From NCBI GenBank assembly GCA_030619685.1, contig JAUXAX010000038.1:1-19960 (forward strand): a stretch of DNA of 19,960 nt, written 5' to 3'. A program made the translations under genes and the position numbers. How positions within the stretch are numbered: the first letter of the stretch is position 1; each line of letters starts with the position of its first letter. The stretch comes from Dehalococcoidia bacterium (lineage in GTDB: Bacteria > Chloroflexota > Dehalococcoidia > SZUA-161). The notes under the pieces are model-generated. The model did no database searches. It was not told the origin of the DNA and saw only the letters and a program-made list of their open reading frames with translations. Shown here piece by piece: positions 11,989-19,960 of this stretch.

Positions 11989-12972
11989 TTACTTAGATAC
12001 TCTTGTCCCTACTCCCCATTCAATCACCATGGCTGCCCAGCTTAGGCCGCCGCCAAACCCCACCAGAACCAGATTATCGCCATCCTCGATCCGGCCTTCC
12101 TCTACGGCCTCACACAGAGCGATGGGGATCGAGGCTGCCGAGGTATTGCCGTAGCGGTCTACGTTGATATAGAACTTGCCCAGAGGGATGCCGAGCAGTC
12201 TGGCTGCAGATTTGAGGATGCGGGTATTGGCTTGATGGGGGATGATGAGATCGATGTCTGACAGCTTGAGGTGGGCAGCGGCAACAACTTCCTTGGTTGC
12301 CTGGCAGATGATGTTCACTGCGAACTTGAACGTCTCCGGTCCTTTCATGGTGAGAAAGTAGCGGCCATCATTTATGCCACAGGGTCCCGGGGTGTAAATG
12401 ATCCCTGCCCTGGAGCCGTCATTGCCCAGGACGAAGCTGAGTGAGCCTGGTGGCGAATCACTGGCCTGTACCACCACCGCTCCGGCGCCGTCGCCGAAGA
12501 GGACACAGGTGTTGCGATCCTGCCAATCCAAAATCCGCGAGTAAGCCTCGCTGCCTACAACCAGAACATTATCGTAGGTCCCGGCTGCGACGAACTGGCA
12601 GGCTGTTGCCAGGGCATAGATGAAACCGCTGCAAGCGGCATTGACGTCGAAGGCAGCAGCCTTTGTCGCACCCAGCGAATCCTGCACTAGAGAGGCGCAC
12701 GCGGGGAAGATATGCTCCGCGGTGCAGGTGGCTGCAATCACCAAATCGAGAGAGGATGGCGCAAGTCCAGAGACCTCGAGTGCCTCCCTGCCTGCGCGCA
12801 CTGCCATGGTTGTTGCTGTTTCCTCGGCAGCAATGATCCTCCTCTCCCTGATCCCGGTACGACTCCAAATCCAGCCGTCTGAGGTATTGACAAATTGCTC
12901 TAGTTCTCGGTTTGTGAGCACTTTCTCAGGCAAGTACTTGCCCCAACCTATAACCCGTGCGTATCGAGCCAA
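11989..12972 (-). CDS. fabH: 3-oxoacyl-ACP synthase III
   Basis: Condenses an acyl-CoA with malonyl-ACP to start type II fatty-acid synthesis in the cytoplasm. 327 residues, standard length. The catalytic triad is in place: C114 in VNAACSGF, H246 in PHQANTRI and N276 in RYGNTSAAS. DGWIWSRTGIRERR (32-45) and GFGGG (near 308) fit the family. The start codon is TTG (12970-12972), preceded by GAAGAGG; no in-frame ATG nearby preserves the conserved N-terminus. A strong minus-strand promoter lies at 13010-13038. It is the first gene of fabH-bioY, possibly continuing into the MBL-fold gene. Confidence 0.96.
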   Translation of the reverse strand: MARYARVIGWGKYLPEKVLTNRELEQFVNTSDGWIWSRTGIRERRIIAAEETATTMAVRAGREALEVSGLAPSSLDLVIAATCTAEHIFPACASLVQDSLGATKAAAFDVNAACSGFIYALATACQFVAAGTYDNVLVVGSEAYSRILDWQDRNTCVLFGDGAGAVVVQASDSPPGSLSFVLGNDGSRAGIIYTPGPCGINDGRYFLTMKGPETFKFAVNIICQATKEVVAAAHLKLSDIDLIIPHQANTRILKSAARLLGIPLGKFYINVDRYGNTSAASIPIALCEAVEEGRIEDGDNLVLVGFGGGLSWAAMVIEWGVGTRVSK

Positions 12973-13009
12973 GGAGGCCTCTTCTTTTCAGCGCTTATCA
13001 AGGAGGTAT

Positions 13010-13038
13010 AGTATAGCAAATTTGATATTCAAGGTCAA
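13010..13038 (-). promoter_or_regulatory. fabH promoter
   Basis: On the minus strand TTGACC (13033-13038), a 17-bp spacer and TATACT (13010-13015), with five of six matches in each box. It drives fabH-bioY leftwards. Its -35 box is only 5 bp from the -35 box of the divergent hrcA promoter. Confidence 0.7.
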
Positions 13039-13043
13039 ACGTC

Positions 13044-13073
13044 TTGACAAGATTGAGTGTGAGGTGATAGAGT
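13044..13073 (+). promoter_or_regulatory. hrcA promoter
   Basis: TTGACA (13044-13049), an 18-bp spacer and TAGAGT (13068-13073). Transcription would start near 13080, immediately before the CIRCE operator, a position where bound HrcA blocks initiation or clearance. Confidence 0.6.
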
Positions 13074-13083
13074 TAATTAGGTA

Positions 13084-13110
13084 TTAGCACTCTCAGCTTA
13101 AGAGTGCTAA
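13084..13110 (+). promoter_or_regulatory. CIRCE operator (HrcA-binding site)
   Basis: TTAGCACTC (13084-13092), a 9-bp spacer, then GAGTGCTAA (13102-13110). This is the exact consensus of the CIRCE inverted repeat. It lies between the hrcA promoter and the hrcA start codon, so HrcA represses its own operon and the grpE-dnaK genes behind it until heat stress. Confidence 0.97.
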
Positions 13111-13125
13111 TCGAGGGAGAGGAGA

Positions 13126-14139
13126 ATGCTCACTCAGAGAAGATCGGATGTCCTCAAGATCATAGTCGATGAGTATGTCTCAACTGGATTGCCTGTGAGT
13201 TCGGATACCGTCGCTCACAGGGGGCTGAGGGTGAGTCCGGCTACCATACGTAATGAGATGGTCGAACTGGAGGAAGAGGGTTATCTCTCTCAACCTCACA
13301 CCTCGGCGGGACGCATCCCCTCAGATAAGGGGTATCGCCATTACATAGAGTCCATGATGGGTGATATTCAACTTTCTCTAGTCGAACAGCGCTTGATCCG
13401 ACACCAATTCCACCAGGTGGAGAGCGAGGTTGAGGAATGGATCCGTCTTGCTGCTGCTATATTGTCACGCACAGTGCGTAATGTAGCCATCGTTACTCTG
13501 CCCAAGCCTTATGAGTACCGTCTCAAGCACCTGGAGCTTGTTTCCCTTCAAGAGTTCCTGGCTTTGCTCATCCTCGTCCTCAGGGAAGCTAAGCTCAAGC
13601 AGCACGTGCTAACCCTGGAGGAGGCTATTTCTCAGGAGAAGCTTAGTGCCTGTGCCCAGAGAGTTAGCTCCGCCTGTGCTGGGCTGACCTGTTCCCAGAT
13701 ATTCACCAAGGGCTTGGAGCTTTCTCGTCTGGAGGAGCAAGTAGTGGGCGCTGTAGTGCAGATAATGCAGGCTGAGGAGGGGGAGACTTATGAAGAGCCC
13801 TGCGTTGATGGCCTGCGCCATATGCTCAGCCAGCCCGAGTTTGCCTCGAGGAGCAAGTTGGCAGCAATCGTCGAGTTGTTTGAGCAGAGGAGCCTGCTCA
13901 AGTCGCTCCTGCCTCAGGTGCTGACTGGAGAGGGGGTGCGGGTGGTCATCGGGAAGGAGAACAAACAGGACGTGATGCAGGACTGTAGCGTGGTCATCAC
14001 CAGATACGGCATCCCTGGGGAGGTTGCCGGTGCCATAGGTGTGATGGGGCCAACTCGAATGCAGTACAATCGCGCTATTCCCACTGTCTGCTTCCTGTCC
14101 TCGGTGATGAGCGAAATGGTGGGCGAGCTGTACGGGTAG
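13126..14139 (+). CDS. hrcA: Heat-inducible transcription repressor HrcA
   Basis: DNA-binding repressor of class I heat-shock genes. 337 residues, usual length. Residues 1-75 are the winged-helix domain with the typical MLTQRRSDVLKIIVDEY start, SPATIRNEMVELEEEGYL and PHTSAGRIPSDKGYRHYI. The middle and C-terminal part carries the family pattern ending VVITRYGIPGEVAGAIGVMGPTRMQY. It starts at ATG 13126 with GGGAG (13115-13119). It is first in hrcA-grpE-dnaK and has a perfect CIRCE upstream. Confidence 0.97.
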   Translation: MLTQRRSDVLKIIVDEYVSTGLPVSSDTVAHRGLRVSPATIRNEMVELEEEGYLSQPHTSAGRIPSDKGYRHYIESMMGDIQLSLVEQRLIRHQFHQVESEVEEWIRLAAAILSRTVRNVAIVTLPKPYEYRLKHLELVSLQEFLALLILVLREAKLKQHVLTLEEAISQEKLSACAQRVSSACAGLTCSQIFTKGLELSRLEEQVVGAVVQIMQAEEGETYEEPCVDGLRHMLSQPEFASRSKLAAIVELFEQRSLLKSLLPQVLTGEGVRVVIGKENKQDVMQDCSVVITRYGIPGEVAGAIGVMGPTRMQYNRAIPTVCFLSSVMSEMVGELYG

Positions 14140-14150
14140 AATTTGGAAAT

Positions 14151-14191
14151 GTTCTAAGTTCTACGTTCTAGGTTGCCCTTGAACTTAGAAC
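14151..14191 (+). repeat. Palindromic repeat family C, degenerate copy
   Basis: GTTCTAAGTTC (14151-14161) pairs exactly with GAACTTAGAAC (14181-14191) around a 19-nt loop containing TACGTTCTAGGTT. The TTCTA/TACGTTC wording matches the 48-bp palindrome at 10527-10574. It sits between the hrcA stop and the grpE start, where it could reduce read-through or set mRNA ends within the heat-shock operon. Confidence 0.6.
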
Positions 14192-14218
14192 CTAGTGATC
14201 TAAGAGGGGTGATATACT

Positions 14219-14779
14219 TTGGCCGACGAAGAGATGGACTTCTCACCAGATCAGGAAGGTGTTGAAAGGGGGGAGGTTGAGGAGGCGGAGGACTTAGAAT
14301 CGCTCAAGAAAGCGCTTGAGGAGGCAAAGGAGAAGGCAGATAAGTATCTGACCAACTGGCAGCGAGCAGAGGCAGACTTTATTAACTACAAGAGGCGCAG
14401 TGAGCAGGAGCGAGCTGAGATGGCTAGTTTCGCCAACGCCACTCTCATCACAGACCTGCTTCCCGTCTTGGATGACCTGGAGCGAGGCCTGGAAAACGTT
14501 TCCGACGACTTCGATGGGCCCACCTGGGTTGAGGGTATCAGGCTCATCTATCGCAAGCTGAAAGCGGTTCTCGAGGATCAGGGGCTTTTGGAGATCGAGG
14601 CTGAGGGCAAGGAATTCGACCCCAACCTCCACGAGGCAGTGATGTGTGTGGAGGGAGAGGAAGGGAAGGTTTGCGAGCAAATACAGAAGGGCTATAAGCT
14701 TCGCGATCGCTTGCTCCGCCCTGCTAAGGTAAAGGTGGGGAAGGAGGAGAACTCCGAGCCTGTGGAGGGGCGAGAGTGA
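14219..14779 (+). CDS. grpE: Nucleotide exchange factor GrpE
   Basis: Releases ADP from DnaK. 186 residues: an acidic N-terminus, a long coiled-coil helix (about residues 20-65, containing KYLTNWQRAEADFINYKRR) and the C-terminal beta domain (LLPVLDDLERGL, then DPNLHEAVM). The start is TTG at 14219, with AGGGGTGAT about nine bases upstream. It lies 79 bp after hrcA and 27 bp before dnaK. Confidence 0.95.
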   Translation: MADEEMDFSPDQEGVERGEVEEAEDLESLKKALEEAKEKADKYLTNWQRAEADFINYKRRSEQERAEMASFANATLITDLLPVLDDLERGLENVSDDFDGPTWVEGIRLIYRKLKAVLEDQGLLEIEAEGKEFDPNLHEAVMCVEGEEGKVCEQIQKGYKLRDRLLRPAKVKVGKEENSEPVEGRE

Positions 14780-14806
14780 ACCTATGCAACTCTATGGAGG
14801 TTGGAT

Positions 14807-16708
14807 ATGGGTAAGGTAATCGGTATCGATCTGGGCACGACAAACAGTTGTATCGCCATTATGGAGGCAGGCGAGCCAGCGGTAATCACCAGCCAGGAAG
14901 GGGGGAGAGTGATCCCCTCAGTGGTGGCAGTGAGCAAGAGCGGCGAGCGGTTGGTGGGGCAGGTTGCCAAGCGACAGGCGGTCACTAATCCAGAGAATAC
15001 CATCTTCAGCATCAAGCGGTTCATGGGGCGCAAGTTCAATGAGGCCACGGTGCAGGCGGACCAGAAGTTGGTGCCCTTTAAGTTGAACGAAGCCCCCAAT
15101 GGCGACGTAGGGGTCAGGATGGGTGACCGCGACTACAGTCCACCTGAGATCGCGGCGATGATCCTGCAGAAGATGAAGACTGATGCTGAGGCTTATCTCG
15201 GGGAAAAGGTCACCGAAGCGGTGATAACCGTTCCCGCCTACTTCAGCGATAGCCAGCGACAGGCGACCAAGGATGCCGGGAAGATCGCCGGGCTTGAGGT
15301 GCTGCGTATCGTCAATGAGCCCACCGCCGCCTCCCTCGCCTACGGGCTGGACAAGAAAAAGGACGAGACAATCGCTGTCTATGACCTCGGCGGTGGCACC
15401 TTCGATATCTCCATCTTGGAATTGGGTGAGGGGACCTTCCAGGTCAAGTCTACCAACGGCGATACCCATCTCGGCGGCGACGATCTCGACCAGCGCATCA
15501 TGGATTGGCTGTGCGATGAATATAAGCGAGACCAGGGAATCGATCTCAGGCAGGACAAGATGGCGCTGCAGCGGCTGAAGGAGGCGGCGGAGAAAGCGAA
15601 ATGCGAGCTGTCCACAGTGGCGCAGACCGACATAAACCTTCCGTTCATCACAGCTGACGCCTCAGGCCCTAAACATCTGAACATTACCTTGACCAGGGCC
15701 AAGCTCGAGCAACTGGTGATGGATCTGGTGGAAAAGACCGTCGAGCCTTGCCGCCAGGCGCTATCTGACGCCGGTATTTCCCCCAACCAGGTCGATGAGG
15801 TCATACTCGTCGGCGGCCAGACCAGGATGCCTCTGGTGCAGCAGAAGGTGGCAGAGCTTTTCGGCAAGGAGCCGCATAAAGGCGTCAACCCCGATGAGGT
15901 GGTTGGTATCGGAGCAGCGATTCAGGCAGGAGTGCTCAAGGGGGACGTCAGGGATGTGCTGCTACTCGATATCACTCCCCTTACCTTAGGCATTGAGACC
16001 CTGGGTGGGGTAATGACCTCTCTCATCGTTCGCAATACCACTATTCCAACATCGAAGAGCCAGATATTCAGCACGGCTGCTGACAATCAGCCCAGCGTTG
16101 AGATTCATGTGCTTCAAGGGGAACGTCCTATGGCTGCTGATAATAGGGCCCTGGGGCGCTTCATGCTCGATGGCATCCTTCCGGCACCACGGGGGATGCC
16201 TCAGATCGAGGTTAGCTTCGACATCGATGCCAATGGCATCCTCAGTGTCAAAGCCCATGACAAGGGCACTGGCAGGGAGCAGAAAATCACCATTACCGCT
16301 TCCAGTGGGCTGAGTAAGGAGGAGGTCGAGCGCTTGCAGCGCGAGGGTGAGATGCATGCTGCTGAGGATGCAAGGAAACGTGAGGAGGTTGAAAGCCGTA
16401 ATATGGCCGATAACCTGGCATATACTGCGGAGAGGACGCTGCGGGAGCAGGGTGACAAGGTGCCTGCTGATCTAAAGGAGGAGGTTGACAGCAAGATCAC
16501 AGCAGTGAGGTCGGCGCTATCAGGAAGCGACATCGAGCAGGTCAAGCGCGCAAGTCAGGAGCTTTCTGATGCGTTGCAGAAGGTGGGCGCAGCCGTCTAT
16601 CAGCAGGCGGAGGCTCCTCCACCTCCTCCAGGTGATGAGGAACCGGGAGGCGAGGAACCAGGCAAGGGCGATGAAGGCACTGTGGAAGGTGAATTTCGGG
16701 AGGTATAA
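14807..16708 (+). CDS. dnaK: Chaperone protein DnaK (Hsp70)
   Basis: ATP-driven protein-folding chaperone. 633 residues from the ATG at 14807, with GGAGG (14796-14800) six bases upstream. An in-frame TTG at 14801 touches that site and is not a plausible start. The N-terminal [35 protein letters not shown] (with the K70-type region before it), [14 protein letters not shown] and [11 protein letters not shown] mark the ATPase domain. The substrate-binding domain carries [13 protein letters not shown] and [11 protein letters not shown], followed by a helical lid and a Pro/Glu/Gly-rich tail ending EGEFREV. It is last in hrcA-grpE-dnaK and followed by a terminator. No dnaJ accompanies it in this window. 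Confidence 0.98.
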   Translation: MGKVIGIDLGTTNSCIAIMEAGEPAVITSQEGGRVIPSVVAVSKSGERLVGQVAKRQAVTNPENTIFSIKRFMGRKFNEATVQADQKLVPFKLNEAPNGDVGVRMGDRDYSPPEIAAMILQKMKTDAEAYLGEKVTEAVITVPAYFSDSQRQATKDAGKIAGLEVLRIVNEPTAASLAYGLDKKKDETIAVYDLGGGTFDISILELGEGTFQVKSTNGDTHLGGDDLDQRIMDWLCDEYKRDQGIDLRQDKMALQRLKEAAEKAKCELSTVAQTDINLPFITADASGPKHLNITLTRAKLEQLVMDLVEKTVEPCRQALSDAGISPNQVDEVILVGGQTRMPLVQQKVAELFGKEPHKGVNPDEVVGIGAAIQAGVLKGDVRDVLLLDITPLTLGIETLGGVMTSLIVRNTTIPTSKSQIFSTAADNQPSVEIHVLQGERPMAADNRALGRFMLDGILPAPRGMPQIEVSFDIDANGILSVKAHDKGTGREQKITITASSGLSKEEVERLQREGEMHAAEDARKREEVESRNMADNLAYTAERTLREQGDKVPADLKEEVDSKITAVRSALSGSDIEQVKRASQELSDALQKVGAAVYQQAEAPPPPPGDEEPGGEEPGKGDEGTVEGEFREV

Positions 16709-16739
16709 TGAGGGCAGAACGCTGCCTTCAATATTTGGT

Positions 16740-16768
16740 AAATAAGGCGGGAAATTCCCGCCTTATTT
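16740..16768 (+). terminator. Terminator of the heat-shock operon
   Basis: AAATAAGGCGGG (16740-16751) pairs with CCCGCCTTATTT (16757-16768) across a 5-nt loop. The run continues GTTTGTGT. It starts 31 nt after the dnaK stop. A smaller 7-bp hairpin (GGCAG/CTGCC type) precedes it. The A-rich and T-rich arms suit an intrinsic terminator. Confidence 0.85.
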
Positions 16769-16802
16769 GTTTGTGTATTCTTCGGGGCAAAAGAGGCGGT
16801 AA

Positions 16803-16831
16803 TTGACCTAGGCCGAAAAGCGGTGTACACT
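16803..16831 (+). promoter_or_regulatory. recJ promoter
   Basis: TTGACC (16803-16808), a 17-bp spacer and TACACT (16826-16831), with a predicted start near 16838. The ~145-nt leader can form AGCCCA (16839-16844) with TGGGCT (16911-16916), then GAGGCA (16917-16922) with TGCCTC (16948-16953) enclosing CGGA/TCCG. The ribosome-binding site follows these stems. Confidence 0.55.
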
Positions 16832-16982
16832 TTGATGAAGCCCAGGCTAGAAATGCAGTGGCTCCCTGTTCGAGACAAAGGCCTGATGCCCGACCAACCT
16901 ATGCTTATCTTGGGCTGAGGCACGGATTTCGCTCCGGTCGGCTTAAATGCCTCGGCCAGTTTTCCACTTTCAGGAGTAACGC

Positions 16983-18713
16983 TTGACCCAACAAAGATGG
17001 CGAATCTGCCCTCCGCTTCCCGATGACGTGCTGGTACAGCGGCTCGCGGGCAAGCCTTTGTCGCGGTATCAGAAAGACGGCTGCTCAGCCAAACTGCCGG
17101 ACATAACCCCGTTACTTGTCCAATTGCTCCATAATCGTGGAATCGTGGACCCTGCTGAGTTCGAGCCCTTCCTTGTTGCTGACGAGAGGCTGGCACATGC
17201 GCCCCTCCTCCTCCCAGATATTGACAAGGCTGTGACCAGGATCCTCCGCGCCTTGCTCGGAGACGAACTCATTGCCGTATATGGAGACTTCGATGCCGAC
17301 GGCATTACTGGTACTGTTCTATTGGCACAAGGTATCTCGCAGATGGGGGGCAGGGTTGTTCATTACATTCCTCACCGCCTGGATGAAGGGCACGGGCTGA
17401 ACTTCTCTGCCTTGAAGAGGCTAAGAGAGACGGGGGTTAGCTTGGTAGTGACCGTCGACTGTGGCATGGGTGGATTCTCCGAGGTGGAGCAGGGGCAAAA
17501 ACTGGGCCTGGAGATCATTATCACAGACCATCATGCGGCTCTTGACCAGCCTCCTCCTACCTTGGCGGTCATCAACCCCAAACGTCCCGACTCTGGTTAC
17601 CCGTTTTCCGAGCTGGCGGGCGTAGGGGTTGCATTCAAGCTCCTGCAGGCGCTTTTGGGGGCAACCCGTAGGGATGGGGAGTGCGATGATTTTCTAGACT
17701 TGGTTGCCCTGGGAACTATTGCTGACATGATGCCCGTGGAAGCAGAGAACCGCTATTTGGTAAAACATGGGCTCGAGGTTCTTAACCGAAGTCAGAGGGT
17801 TGGCTTGCAAGAGCTAGTGCTCAGTGCCGGGCTGGAGATGGGTAAACTCAATGAAGAGAGCATCTCTTATATGCTGGGGCCCAGGCTTAATGCCAGCGGA
17901 AGAATGGATCACGCTGTCACCAGCTATGAGCTGCTAACTACATCTTCTCGAACGCAGGCTCGTCAGCTTGCGACTGCGCTTGAGTTCAGTAACAGCGAGC
18001 GTCAGAGACTGACCGCCGAGTTTCTTGCCAAGGCGAAGGAGAGATTGCTTCTCGAGGAGGCTGATCTGCCGCTACTGATGGTTGGCGGATCCGATTACCC
18101 TCCCGGGGTGGTGGGAGTGGTCGCCGGCAAGCTGGCCGATGAGTTCTATCGACCGACCATCGTGCTCCAGTTGGACGGGGAGGTAGCCAGGGGTAGTGCT
18201 CGCAGCATCCCCGAATTCGATGTCATTGCCGCCTTGACCGAGTGCCAGGAGTTGCTTTCCCGCTTTGGGGGACATCGCCAGGCGGCAGGCTTTGTCATGC
18301 CCAGCGCAGATGTAGATCGGCTTAAGGAGCAGCTTCTGGAGATAGCAGCCCGAGAACTGGTCGGGGTGGACCTTCGACCCGCGATAACCATCGATGCCGT
18401 GATTCCGCTGTCTGCGTTGAGTGGAGAAACCTACAAGCTGATAAGCGCTCTGGCGCCCTTCGGGCAGGCCAATCAGGTGCCCACTTTTCTCAGTCGAAAT
18501 GCGAAGGTGGTGGGATCGCGCAACGTCGGCAGCAGTGGAGATCATCTGAAGCTAAAGCTGCGCGATGGAAAGGTTGTCTGGGATGCTATGGCCTTCAACC
18601 TCGGCGACCGAAAGCTATCCTCCCATCTCGATATCGTCTATAATCTGGAGAAAGAGGAGTGGGGCGGAAGGCAACTGCTGCGGCTCAACATTATCGACTT
18701 TATCCCCTCATGA
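16983..18713 (+). CDS. recJ: Single-stranded-DNA-specific exonuclease RecJ
   Basis: 5'-3' exonuclease on single-stranded DNA, acting in recombination and mismatch or base-excision repair. 576 residues, full length. DHH-family motifs are in order: YGDFDADGITG (100-110), VDCG (158-161), TDHH (181-184), GPRLNASGRM near 300 and GGHRQAAGF near 428-436 (DHHA1), followed by the OB-like C-terminal domain. The start is TTG at 16983, with AGGAG about six bases upstream. Its stop is 3 nt before the next gene's ATG, so the two are translated as a pair. Confidence 0.95.
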   Translation: MTQQRWRICPPLPDDVLVQRLAGKPLSRYQKDGCSAKLPDITPLLVQLLHNRGIVDPAEFEPFLVADERLAHAPLLLPDIDKAVTRILRALLGDELIAVYGDFDADGITGTVLLAQGISQMGGRVVHYIPHRLDEGHGLNFSALKRLRETGVSLVVTVDCGMGGFSEVEQGQKLGLEIIITDHHAALDQPPPTLAVINPKRPDSGYPFSELAGVGVAFKLLQALLGATRRDGECDDFLDLVALGTIADMMPVEAENRYLVKHGLEVLNRSQRVGLQELVLSAGLEMGKLNEESISYMLGPRLNASGRMDHAVTSYELLTTSSRTQARQLATALEFSNSERQRLTAEFLAKAKERLLLEEADLPLLMVGGSDYPPGVVGVVAGKLADEFYRPTIVLQLDGEVARGSARSIPEFDVIAALTECQELLSRFGGHRQAAGFVMPSADVDRLKEQLLEIAARELVGVDLRPAITIDAVIPLSALSGETYKLISALAPFGQANQVPTFLSRNAKVVGSRNVGSSGDHLKLKLRDGKVVWDAMAFNLGDRKLSSHLDIVYNLEKEEWGGRQLLRLNIIDFIPS

Positions 18714-18716
18714 GGA

Positions 18717-19181
18717 ATGAAGCGACCTCTGATACTTCTATCGATATTGATTGCTGCTTTTCTCCTAAGCTGCGCCTCTGACGGTGAAAACCGTCTCCCT
18801 GACACCGAAGGTCAGGTGAGGGTCGCTCGAGTTATCGATGGCGACACTATCGAGATCGAGGGGGGTGCCCGAGTAAGATACATCGGTATCGATGCCCCGG
18901 AGGTTTACCCGCAAACAGAGTACTACGGCCCCGAGGCATGGGCCAAGAACAGGGAGTTGGTGGAGGGGAAGACGGTGACACTGGAGAAAGACGTATCGGA
19001 CACAGATGTCTATGGAAGACTGCTTCGCTATGTTTATGTCAATGGCGTTTTCGTCAATGGGGAGCTGGTACGCCTTGGCTGCGCTCGGGCTATTTCGTAC
19101 CCACCGGACACTAAATACCAGGAGCGCTTGTCGCAGCTCGAGGAGGAGGCAAGGGAGGCCCCTAGAGGACTCTGGCGGTAA
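18717..19181 (+). CDS. Staphylococcal-nuclease-like (SNase) lipoprotein
   Basis: 154 residues. Residues 1-18 are a lipoprotein signal peptide, and LLSC places lipidation at C19, so the enzyme would sit outside the membrane. Residues ~33-154 are a thermonuclease (SNase) domain: VIDGDT (39-44), RYIGIDAPE (54-62), EYYGPEA (68-74), DVYGRLLRYVYV (97-108), LVRLG and a final GLWR. The counterparts of the catalytic Arg-Glu-Arg set are R54, E68 and R101, with D41 and D59 for calcium, so activity is expected on DNA or RNA. The ATG lies 3 nt after the recJ stop with only a weak site (GAGGA), which suggests translational coupling. Confidence 0.9.
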   Translation: MKRPLILLSILIAAFLLSCASDGENRLPDTEGQVRVARVIDGDTIEIEGGARVRYIGIDAPEVYPQTEYYGPEAWAKNRELVEGKTVTLEKDVSDTDVYGRLLRYVYVNGVFVNGELVRLGCARAISYPPDTKYQERLSQLEEEAREAPRGLWR

Positions 19182-19373
19182 TATCGGTATTATGTGTCAA
19201 CTGCTCCCGAATCTCAGTTTTCTTTGAGTCGAGGGAGGTCATCAATCCTGATTATCCTCCGGCTCACCTGCTCAAACGACATAAGACACCACTTCAGCAT
19301 TCTTTTCACCTAAACTGCTCAGGGGCTTTTTGTGCGTTTAGTGGATGACTGTACTTAGTACGCTATAAGCATA

Positions 19374-19379
19374 TATAAT
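19374..19379 (+). promoter_or_regulatory. -10 box ahead of the antiporter gene
   Basis: A perfect TATAAT lies ~50 bp before the ATG at 19430. The sequence 17 bp upstream is not a good -35, so this is a tentative promoter. It is in the 248-bp gap after the nuclease gene, which also contains a loose inverted repeat (GGAGG-ATCA-TGAT-CCTCC, near 19229-19262). Confidence 0.35.
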
Positions 19380-19429
19380 CCGTACATGAGGGGTTACTTG
19401 AGGAATTCCCAACTTTGGGAAGGAGTGAG

Positions 19430-19960
19430 ATGGGGGACCTAAGCCTACTGGCGAGTATGGCAATTGTTTTGGGGGTTGCGCTCGTTGGGGGTATGGCAGC
19501 GCGCCTCTTGAAGCTGCCCATTATCCTTGGCTATCTCCTGAGCGGGATTGTCATTGGGCCTTACGGGCTGAAGCTAGTTCGTGAGGTGGGCGACGTTGAG
19601 ACACTGGCCGAAATCGGAGTCATACTATTGATGTTCACCCTGGGCATAGAGTTCTCTCTTAAAACCCTGAGGCAGGTAGGCAAGGTTGCCATATTTGGCG
19701 GGGCCGCTCAGATAGTGGCCACTGTGGCGCTGGGGCTGATGGTGGGTTGGCTGCTCCAGTGGCCGCTTACGGAGGCGGTTGTATTCGGTTTCCTCATTGC
19801 GCTGAGTAGCACCATCATCGTCCTGAAGACCCTCATGGAGCGTGGGGAGTTGGGGAGCCCCCATGGGCGGGTGATGATTGGCATTCTCCTGGTACAGGAC
19901 CTCAGCGTGGTTCCAATGATGGTCATCCTCACTTCTTTGGGTGATACGGGGACGGCGCTT
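19430..19960 (+). CDS. CPA2-type cation/proton antiporter (KefB/RosB-like), 3' truncated by window end
   Basis: The first 177 codons of a membrane transporter; the frame is open to the end of the window. My translation begins MGDLSLLASMAIVLGVALVG and shows the CPA2 pattern: an N-terminal helix, LKLPIILGYLLSGIVIGPYGL, LAEIGVILLMFTLGIEFSL, then SSTIIVLKTL and LLVQDLSVVPMMVIL. The conserved Gln-Asp pair (QDLSVVP) is typical of Na+/H+ and K+/H+ exchangers of this family. It starts at ATG 19430-19432 with AAGGAG four bases upstream. The absent C-terminal part would show whether TrkA-N/TrkA-C domains are attached, and so which subfamily this is. Confidence 0.88.
   Translation, partial: MGDLSLLASMAIVLGVALVGGMAARLLKLPIILGYLLSGIVIGPYGLKLVREVGDVETLAEIGVILLMFTLGIEFSLKTLRQVGKVAIFGGAAQIVATVALGLMVGWLLQWPLTEAVVFGFLIALSSTIIVLKTLMERGELGSPHGRVMIGILLVQDLSVVPMMVILTSLGDTGTAL

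Noticed and set aside
14801..14806. TTG start for dnaK two codons upstream of the ATG
   Set aside because: The TTG touches the GGAGG Shine-Dalgarno sequence, leaving no spacing; the ATG at 14807 is correctly spaced and gives the normal [10 protein letters not shown] start.
16600..17196. Minus-strand ORF spanning the dnaK-recJ gap
   Set aside because: It overlaps dnaK, its terminator, the recJ promoter and the recJ start on the opposite strand; composition and content are those of a shadow.
19217..19320. Short minus-strand ORF (~28 codons) in the gap after the nuclease gene
   Set aside because: Too short, no ribosome-binding site and no recognisable family; likely chance.

Overview
The window looks like a piece of a bacterial chromosome, most likely from an uncultured Chloroflexota of the Dehalococcoidia type. 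This is an inference. It rests on folate one-carbon genes (fhs, folD), secreted proteins ending in a GWNLIG-type module, a short Gly-X-Y/transmembrane-tailed surface protein, and intergenic repeats of a kind common in environmental genomes. A CIRCE-controlled hrcA shows bacterial heat-shock control. No rRNA, tRNA, CRISPR array or transposase was seen. The first ~100 bases are long T, G and C runs and look like a degraded contig end.

Layout. (1) 124-3086, minus strand: fhs and folD, the formyl/methenyl/methylene-tetrahydrofolate module, with folD flanked by two direct copies of a ~130-bp repeat and preceded by a structured leader. (2) 3742-8606, plus strand: three exported proteins. They are a seven-repeat beta-propeller lipoprotein, an 815-residue protein of IPT/TIG-like modules behind a ~390-nt leader with two promoters and a possible RNA switch, and a 208-residue protein with a Gly-X-Y linker and a C-terminal membrane anchor. 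(3) 9133-10510, plus strand: a tubulin/FtsZ-superfamily GTPase that reads as an archaeal-type CetZ, followed by a two-helix membrane protein and a perfect 48-bp palindrome. (4) 10577-12972, minus strand: fabH, bioY and an MBL-fold hydrolase, a fatty-acid/biotin cluster. (5) 13126-16708, plus strand: hrcA-grpE-dnaK under a perfect CIRCE operator, without dnaJ. (6) 16983-19181, plus strand: recJ and a nuclease-like lipoprotein 3 nt apart. (7) From 19430: a CPA2-type cation/proton antiporter that runs off the window.

How it fits together. FolD and Fhs interconvert C1-tetrahydrofolates. FabH and BioY both serve fatty-acid synthesis, since acetyl-CoA carboxylase needs biotin. HrcA, GrpE and DnaK form a self-regulated chaperone unit whose promoter lies back-to-back with that of fabH. 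The most unusual content is regions 2 and 3: a block of surface proteins next to a CetZ-like cytoskeletal GTPase and a small membrane protein. A cell-shape or cell-surface locus is a reasonable hypothesis, but the sequence alone does not prove it.
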